Assembly (NCBI RefSeq): GCF_032854445.1 | Contig: NC_088304.1 | Location: 8,693,704-8,757,703, forward strand | Length of the DNA: 64,000 bases | Reading direction: 5' to 3' | From: Liolophura sinensis | Lineage: Eukaryota > Mollusca > Polyplacophora > Chitonida > Chitonidae | Shown: positions 57,450 to 64,000 of the stretch, piece after piece | How the letters are laid out: every line of letters starts with the position of its first letter | Numbering within the stretch: the stretch's first letter is position 1 | The notes under the pieces: model-generated | What the model was told of the DNA's origin: nothing | Databases searched by the model: none | What the model saw: only the letters and a program-made list of their open reading frames with translations | Translations under genes and position numbers: made by a program

Positions 57450-60220
57450 TTCTTTCATTTTTTACCCATTGGTTATCCAAATCTCTATAATTGAGCTACA
57501 GATAGGGTCAGTAGCAGTATACTGGTGGTATTGTATAGTTATGTCTCTGTTTGTAATTATTTGTCATATAAATGGAAGATAGTGGAGTTATAACTGAGTG
57601 CTGTACCAGCACGTCTCAACATGTGTCTCCTGAGATGTCTTGTGTTGACAACAGAGTTATTTATGGCACGTTACTCAGGCAACTTCCCAGTGCTTACAAG
57701 TGGTAGATCAGGGCCACATCTAGAGCAATTTTAGGTCCGGAAAATGTTTTGGCTCCCAAACCAATGGGCGCCCAAACTATTAAAATCCAGCTGTGTTGAA
57801 AGTAAAAAGTAAATCGAACAAAACTATGATAGTTTACCAACAGAAACTTAGCAAATTTATTTCATTCACAGACTACAAAGCTCTCAGAAAGCATCATTTT
57901 GAGGTGCATTTTATAAAACTTCTTTACGCATAGTCACGATGTCACCTTTAATGTTTGGGAGCAGAACCTATTTTTACCTAGACACGGCCCCTTAGGTTGT
58001 TTCTAAATTGCTTAAATTTATGTTGTTTCTACGAGGTTTCAACATCATAAAAGTTGTGCTATGCCCTTTTCCTCTCTCTCTTTTTTGTATCTTTTTGGCA
58101 ATGATTATAGTTAGATACCATTTTAAATTCTGTCTCTATCGGCTGTATAGGATTCCGTAATGGTACTAGTACTGTAGTCTGCATCTAAACAGCTGTTGTG
58201 TTATTCTCTATTATTTACGCTGCTTTATTTTTTATTGATTTTTGTTTTCAATTTGTTTGTTTATGGTATATAACATTTTTATGCAGGAAACCTAAAAGTA
58301 TATTGATCTGCAGTGTCCATCAATTTTTCTACCCACCTTTGTGGAGACAGCCTCACTTGGTGACTTGTAGAGGTCCGTCGTTAAAATGTGCTAAACGTGA
58401 ACCCAGGCTTTAATTAGTCTTAACACCAGTCTCTTCCTAAGTGTATGTCATTTAGCACACATGTATGTAGAAAAATACTTTTTTAATTCGTTTTTGAAAA
58501 GGTAGGATATCAATATCTTATGAACGAGGAATGAAATTTTTCTCATAGTTGTATTAAAATCTTTTCATGAGTGTTCCGTTTAAAACATCTTCATGCGGTA
58601 GTTGTAGTAATAGGTTTTACATTAACTGATTATTTCTGGTTAGCCCTTAGGTTATTGAATTTTTCTCATTATTTTCCACTGGTAACATTTACATGTATAT
58701 GGCCTTGTAATAAAAAAAAGTAGTTCTTGAGTACGCGCAAGAAGCTAGATGGCGAACAAGTTAGCAGCCATTTTTGGTAAATTTTATTTTTAGTTTTGCT
58801 TTGTTTTTGCGCTGTTTTATTTGGTAATTTTCTTTCTCCACATGGTGTTGGGTTTGGGTGATTTATGAAAAGCACATAGTTGGGTTTAATTTACTCTGTG
58901 TAGATTTGTTTCAGGATTTGATGAATTAGGGACAGTATAGACACATGTAAGGATTGTTGTATAGGCCTGTTGGTAAAGAAGTTAATGTTGTCTATTCTAT
59001 TCATGTGAATTAATAGAGGATTTTGGAGATGTTTCACTTTTATACCTGTATTATTTGAACAAAAAAAACCCATTGCATTTATAGTCAACAAACAGAATAT
59101 ATACAGTGCATGGATTTTTATTTCCTGGGTAAATTCTTGAAGGTTTCATATTGCTTATTATTAATTTCAGTCATATATGAAAACTGTGGTAAGAGTTGAG
59201 CTACTGAGGAATGTTTTGTCCGCAAGAAATGTTACTGAATATGTATCTTAACGTTTTTACTACATGTATCTACATCTAGATGTCAGAATTGTTCTTGGGT
59301 TATGCAAGTGTAGCTGTCTTCATTGTAAACGTCTAGCACTGCCTGGGTGAGGATCAGATGCTGAATTATGGTCAGTTTCAAGCTTTATTTGTATGAACTG
59401 GAAAGATGCCTCCAGGTGTGTGAGTGGCTATATATATAGAAAACAGTGAAACATCAAGGAATGGTCACTGGGGGAAATGTGTCATTTATAATTAAATGTA
59501 TCATTTATAATTAAATGTATCATTTATAATTAAATGTATCCTGTAGGGAAAAGGTGTGGAACTGTTGTAGGTATATTGGGACAGAAAGAAAACAAAAAAA
59601 AAAAACGATTAAAAGAAAAGCACAGCAAAATAAAATGAAAAGAAAAGAAAACAAAAAACCATTGAAGCGTTGAAAGGTTTGTTTGATGTTCAGCTAACCT
59701 TTTTTTTACAGGAACAACAAAAGAAAGTTATAAAATTGAGTGGATTTTGTCAAATAAGAATTGAAAGACCAAATTTTCTGTCATGTTATCAGATTATGCT
59801 GGATATGGATAAAATAAGAAAAGTACCGAGAATTAAAGCTGTGTCAATGCAATGATCTCTAGCAGATAGTGGACGCCCTTTTGGGACACCTTCAGGTTGA
59901 AAACTTGATCTGAAATACATAATATGTACATGTGCTGTATATATATGTAGGTGAACTGTTGCTTTACTTATCGGTATGTTGAGCACAGCATGGTGCTTTG
60001 ATTGATTTGTGTTACATTACCTTGTCCAGCCACATGCATTCTACTCCTCTATATTAGAGGTATCACTTCCCAATATATTATGGAAGGAGACAAATAAGTT
60101 TATACATGTATTTCTCTTTCAAGTAAAACATGTATACGATTAACATGCAGACGTTTTTTTTTGTCTTTAATCTTTGTCTAGATATTTACTCATTCGTCAG
60201 TTGAAGGAAAACACCTACAT
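57450..60220. other. Intergenic, no gene found
   Basis: Holds a fragment of repeat H (57856-57950), an AT-rich 19 bp triplet repeat (59480-59545, TGTATCATTTATAATTAAA) and A-rich runs near 59590-59660. Short open frames have no recognisable content. Confidence 0.45.
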
Positions 60221-60224
60221 GTGG

Positions 60225-60495
60225 CCGAAATGATTAGCGTGCCAGCGCGGCGCAGTGACCTGGGAGCTTCTCACCAATGCGGTCACTGTGAGTTCAAGTC
60301 CATTCCCTATCCGTCGGTACATGAGAAGCTCTGCCAGCAGCCTGTGGATGGTCGTGGCTTTCTCCCGGGATCCGCCTGGTTCCCCGACCCCCCCCCCCCC
60401 CCCCCCCCTTCCCACCATGGCACTGGCCGCCGTCGTATCAGTGAAAATACAAGTATTCTTGAGTACGGCTTAAAACATCAATCAAACCAACAAAT
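60225..60495 (+). mobile_element. SINE-A, full length with poly-C expansion
   Basis: Head GGCCGAAATGATTAGCGTGC, B box GAGTTCAAGTCC, the complete body and tail. Around 60390-60408 the usual CCCGGTTTCC has become a run of about 19 C. Confidence 0.92.
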
Positions 60496-60967
60496 ATGCC
60501 TGTGGGGAGCTTGGGCTCGCAAGGTGTACGTTGGTTCAGCCTTGCCACTGGACAGAGATTTGTAGATGCCTCCTGCTTCCTCCCACGTAGGGAATTGGTG
60601 ACGAGGCTGTAGACTACACTGATCATTCGCGTAATCTATCGGTTAAGACCACCTTTCTTCCACTACTATGGGGTATGTATCGGTGTACCCCACACGTGCT
60701 AGGGTTTGTCAAAAAATTCTTTTTGATGGCTTGCCTACATTCCTATAACTGATCGCCATGGTAATAGGAAAGTTTTAAGAATGGGATTAAACACCAGTGA
60801 AGTAAACATTAATCCTTCACCAACGTAGTTGGTGGATGCGATATAACATCTTTCCAGTTCTCGATAACAATGTAGCCTTTTTGTAATACTCTAGTTTTAA
60901 AACCAGTCTCCTGGCCAATTCCCTATCAAACTGTATACAACACGCAGGATATTGTAAATTCACGTGA

Positions 60968-61375
60968 ATGGCATTTCTTCAAACATGGCCAAGTGCTTTT
61001 CTGGAAGGATTATGGCTAAATGATTATTCTGAAAGCATTGTGACCAAATGGCTCTTCTTGAAGTGGTGTCGTCAAATCGTTCCTCATGAAGCATCGTGGC
61101 AAAATGGTTCTTCTCTAAGCATTGTGACCAAATGGTTCTTCTTGAAGCATTATGGCCAAATGGTTCTTCATGAAACATTGTAGCCACATGGTTCCTCCTG
61201 AAGCATTGTGATCACATTGTTGCTCAGGACGCATTCTGGCCAAATGGTTCCTAATGAAGCATTGCGATCGACTGGTTATTCTTGAAGTATTGTGATCGAA
61301 TGGCTCCTTACGAAGCATTGCAGTCAGATGATTTTTCATGAAGGATTCTGACAAAATTGTTCCTCATGAAGAGGA
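60968..61375. repeat. 28 bp array, about 14 copies
   Basis: Unit GGTTCTTCATGAAGCATTGT GGCCAAAT, well diverged between copies. Frames on both strands are open from the repeat alone. Confidence 0.9.
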
Positions 61376-61379
61376 AATT

Positions 61380-62465
61380 TGAAAATGAAAACTATCCCTC
61401 TTGTTGTAAAGCGTACCATCTGAGAAGTCTGTACTTTCCTTAAAATCTAGCATAGTTTGATAATTATGTGTCTATGTATCTTTATATATTTGATATAGAC
61501 AGTGGTTGTTTGATGCTATAGTAGATCAACAAATATTGTCTAGTGAATCAGAAAGATCGAGCCTTCATTCTCTTCAATAACTTCCGAATATAGTCTTGTT
61601 CTTCAGAGAACTGGTACAAGTATGCCAGAAAACGGTATAGTTTGTACCAATGGGAATCCCCATACACTGTTCATAAACGGTTTCCCTTAATTTCACCTAA
61701 ATGTTTCTAAATTTAACCAACTCAGTTAGCGAGACATCCCAACAATGGTAATCCTTGTATGTAGTGAAATAGAAGAATGCTTTTGTATTTGATTTCATTT
61801 TCGTCGATCCAACGGATTAATCAGTTCCTATAATAATTTGTTAATGATCTGAAATTATTGATAATCCATCATCCCACTGGCAACGGATTTAACGGAAGTT
61901 TTTTTAATTTGAGGTGTCCGTTCAGAAATTGTTTGACAGCTGGAAGAGCAGCAGTATTAGTATCGTGGATTTCATAAACAACCCAGAGCCAAGTATGAAG
62001 CACTGAAAGATCTACTTTATTCCTTTTTGATCATTTTTAACATAAGTTTCCATAGTTTCTTCGATATCTTTAAGATCGGTCGGACATGTTCCCAGCTTAG
62101 CCTCTACATGCATGTCTGAAGATAAGGCAGGAAGCACGAAACAGACCTCAGATCTAGTAGTCATCAAAGGCCGAAAGGAAATTTTTCTTAGTAGCTCACA
62201 TATTTGTATTTTCTCGGCTCTCTATAGTTTACTTTCGAACAACACACCACGTTTCTTTACAAAGCCGTGTAGTCAAATGCTGTAAAGTAGATTTATACCA
62301 TTCAGCTCTTGTTCAAACCTGGCACATTCGCTAGAGCCGTTGCCAGTATCTACAAACAGTAAAGCTTATGAACAAAGTGAAGTGGTGTTCTCTAACTTGG
62401 CCAGCACGGGTGTCATCTGCTGACTGCCACACCATCCCTCGTCCATCTGATTACTCATCCTACTT
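61380..62465. other. Intergenic, nothing recognised
   Basis: AT-rich single-copy-looking DNA without exon-like frames or repeats I can place. Confidence 0.4.
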
Positions 62466-62469
62466 GGTT

Positions 62470-62725
62470 ACATATTCACGTAAACCAGCGGCCTTTGGCA
62501 AGTTATATACGCTGACGAACTGATGTACAGATATCCACACAATATTAGAGGCGGAAAAGGGGTGTTCAAGGAACATTAAAGTGGGTGAACTGCAACAAGA
62601 GCGTCAACAAGTTCCCGTATTTAGTGAGAGTGGAGGCATCTACAAATTCCCTGCTCAAGGATGGGTTTGCACCTGCACCGTGATTTTCCAACTCATTTAA
62701 CCACCAGACCACGGCCCGCTCCCAT
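62470..62725 (-). mobile_element. Repeat G copy 2 with tRNA-like head (SINE)
   Basis: Body similar to 21100-21240 (GGCCTTTGGCAAG, ATTAGAGGCGGAA). The right end in reverse complement, GGCCGTGGTCTGGTGGTTAA, is tRNA A-box-like, so this is a third tRNA-derived SINE on the minus strand. Confidence 0.6.
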
Positions 62726-62729
62726 CAAA

Positions 62730-64000
62730 CATTATAATCAATTAATGTAATAAATCAATTAATGTAGAAATAACTCTGTTTATAAGGATAATAGTATAAC
62801 ATGTATACCTTTATACTAATGTGTTTTAACGTCAGTATTAGGCGGACATGTGTGGATGCGTAAACACTACACAATATAATTGAAGACATACGACACAGAG
62901 AGAAAAACCAGGTCAGTGATGACAGTGTGATAGCTGGAAAACGGTCACACGTAACTGGTGAAATAAGGCCTCCTGTCAATTTATCTCATCAAGAACAAAA
63001 ACATTCACGTAGTTAAACAAATGGTTTTATTAAAAGCCAAAAAAAAAAAAAAAAAAACACACAAAAAAATAAACAACAACAAACAAACAAAGAAAAAAAA
63101 AAGAATGACAAGTGGAAACTTTTTGTAACAAATTACAGAACTGTGTGAATAATTATAATTACACATGATAGACATTATTCTTAGATGAAAAGAAAAAAAA
63201 AGACTTCTTGTTATACTTATTGTACATGTTCATGTCATAAAGTATCCTTCCACGGTATGTCTCACATGAGAAAACGATACACTATTTACAGTGGTTTTAA
63301 ACATGGGACTGTGCTTTGTTTTATAATGATAAAATACATTGATTAATGAATAGTTAACTGGTGCACAAGGAGATTGGCACCTTCTGAATTGTTTCGCTAC
63401 ACAGACATTTAATCCTTATTGTCACGACAAGGTTGGAGGGTCACATCACACATACCTCGTTAGAGTACCAATTCGAACAAAGGTTCATTGTGGGAAGCTA
63501 CTAGCTCACCACAACCTCATCGTCAGCAGGCTCCTGGCATTTCACTATCGTCCTAACCATGAGTGCCAACTTGGGAACTGTTCTCTGGGGCAAGCCGCAA
63601 GCTCATCTTTAGTACACTCCTAGCATTTCACTATCATTCCACCACTACCAACCAGGATAATTGGCCTCCTGGCTTAACAGGTTCCTACATGTAGCTGACA
63701 TTTCACTGCCGTCTAACCAGCTATACCAGCTGGCGTGAATGTGCAGATACTGCACTGATTTGTGAGGAATAGAGAGCAGCCAACCATATAGGTACGTTAA
63801 TTTTGCATGTACATGCACACACGCATTCAGTCCACTATCGTTCCACAAGTGCACTACAGGCTGCTCCCTGGCAGGCTAGTAGCTCACATCACGGAGACTC
63901 ACATGCACACACAGGGTTTAGCCCGTCTAGTAAAAGTAATTTCTTATTCAGTTATAAGACGACCGACTTTCCAGTATATGATAACTAAACCTTTCCCACA
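62730..64000. other. Intergenic or 3' flank of an unseen gene
   Basis: An A-rich tract lies at 63038-63105. In 63480-63900 a loose about 105-120 bp repeat (TGGCATTTCACTATCGTCCT, TAGCATTTCACTATCATTCC, CTGACATTTCACTGCCGTCT) occurs three or four times. No coding exon is visible. Confidence 0.35.

Overview
The window is animal nuclear DNA: AT-rich, with small exons in multi-kilobase introns, no bacterial-style operons and a very high load of short interspersed and tandem repeats. A tRNA-headed SINE present in about 30 copies resembles repeats I associate with molluscan genomes, so a mollusc (or another lophotrochozoan) is the best guess. That assignment is inference from repeat style and the two proteins, not proof.

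Two conserved protein-coding genes are arranged head to head. On the minus strand, 15 exons between 27737 and 581 encode a mitochondrial sodium/calcium(lithium) exchanger of the NCLX/SLC8B1 family. It has both alpha repeats (GNGAPD and GNSVGD). Its last roughly 70-80 residues lie beyond the left edge. On the plus strand, 11 exons between 29960 and 53416 encode a complete branched-chain alpha-ketoacid dehydrogenase kinase (BCKDK, about 422 aa) with H, N, G1 and G2 boxes. All exon joins keep phase except one: BCKDK exon 9 carries a one-base frameshift. Both products act in mitochondria and share a 2.2 kb divergent intergenic region. Two NCLX introns have U12-type (minor spliceosome) splice sites, one of them AT-AC.

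The rest is repeats. Tandem arrays: 50 bp x about 65 (2.08-5.34 kb), 28-29 bp array mixed with SINE pieces (5.9-7.8 kb), 18 bp (9.0-9.9 kb), 37 bp x about 105 (16.66-20.54 kb), 31 bp (33 kb), 42, 39 and 26 bp side by side (37.8-39.0 kb), 23 bp (43 kb), 41 bp (47 kb), 53 bp x about 31 (50.48-52.13 kb), 50 bp x 8 (52.5 kb), 24 and 42 bp (53.8-54.3 kb) and 28 bp (61 kb). The most striking observation is that the 37 bp and 53 bp arrays are made from the exon/intron junction of the gene that carries them. Each unit contains the last bases of the exon plus the 5' splice site, so the intron starts with tens of copies of a splice donor. Several other arrays abut 5' splice sites.

Other dispersed repeats include foldback (palindromic) MITE-like elements, a second and third tRNA-related SINE family, and an element with inverted ACGCCC ends. 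SINE-A copies lie mostly in the same orientation as the host gene, and seven have clear target-site duplications. From 53.4 kb to 64 kb I find no gene, only presumed BCKDK 3' UTR/intergenic DNA with repeats.
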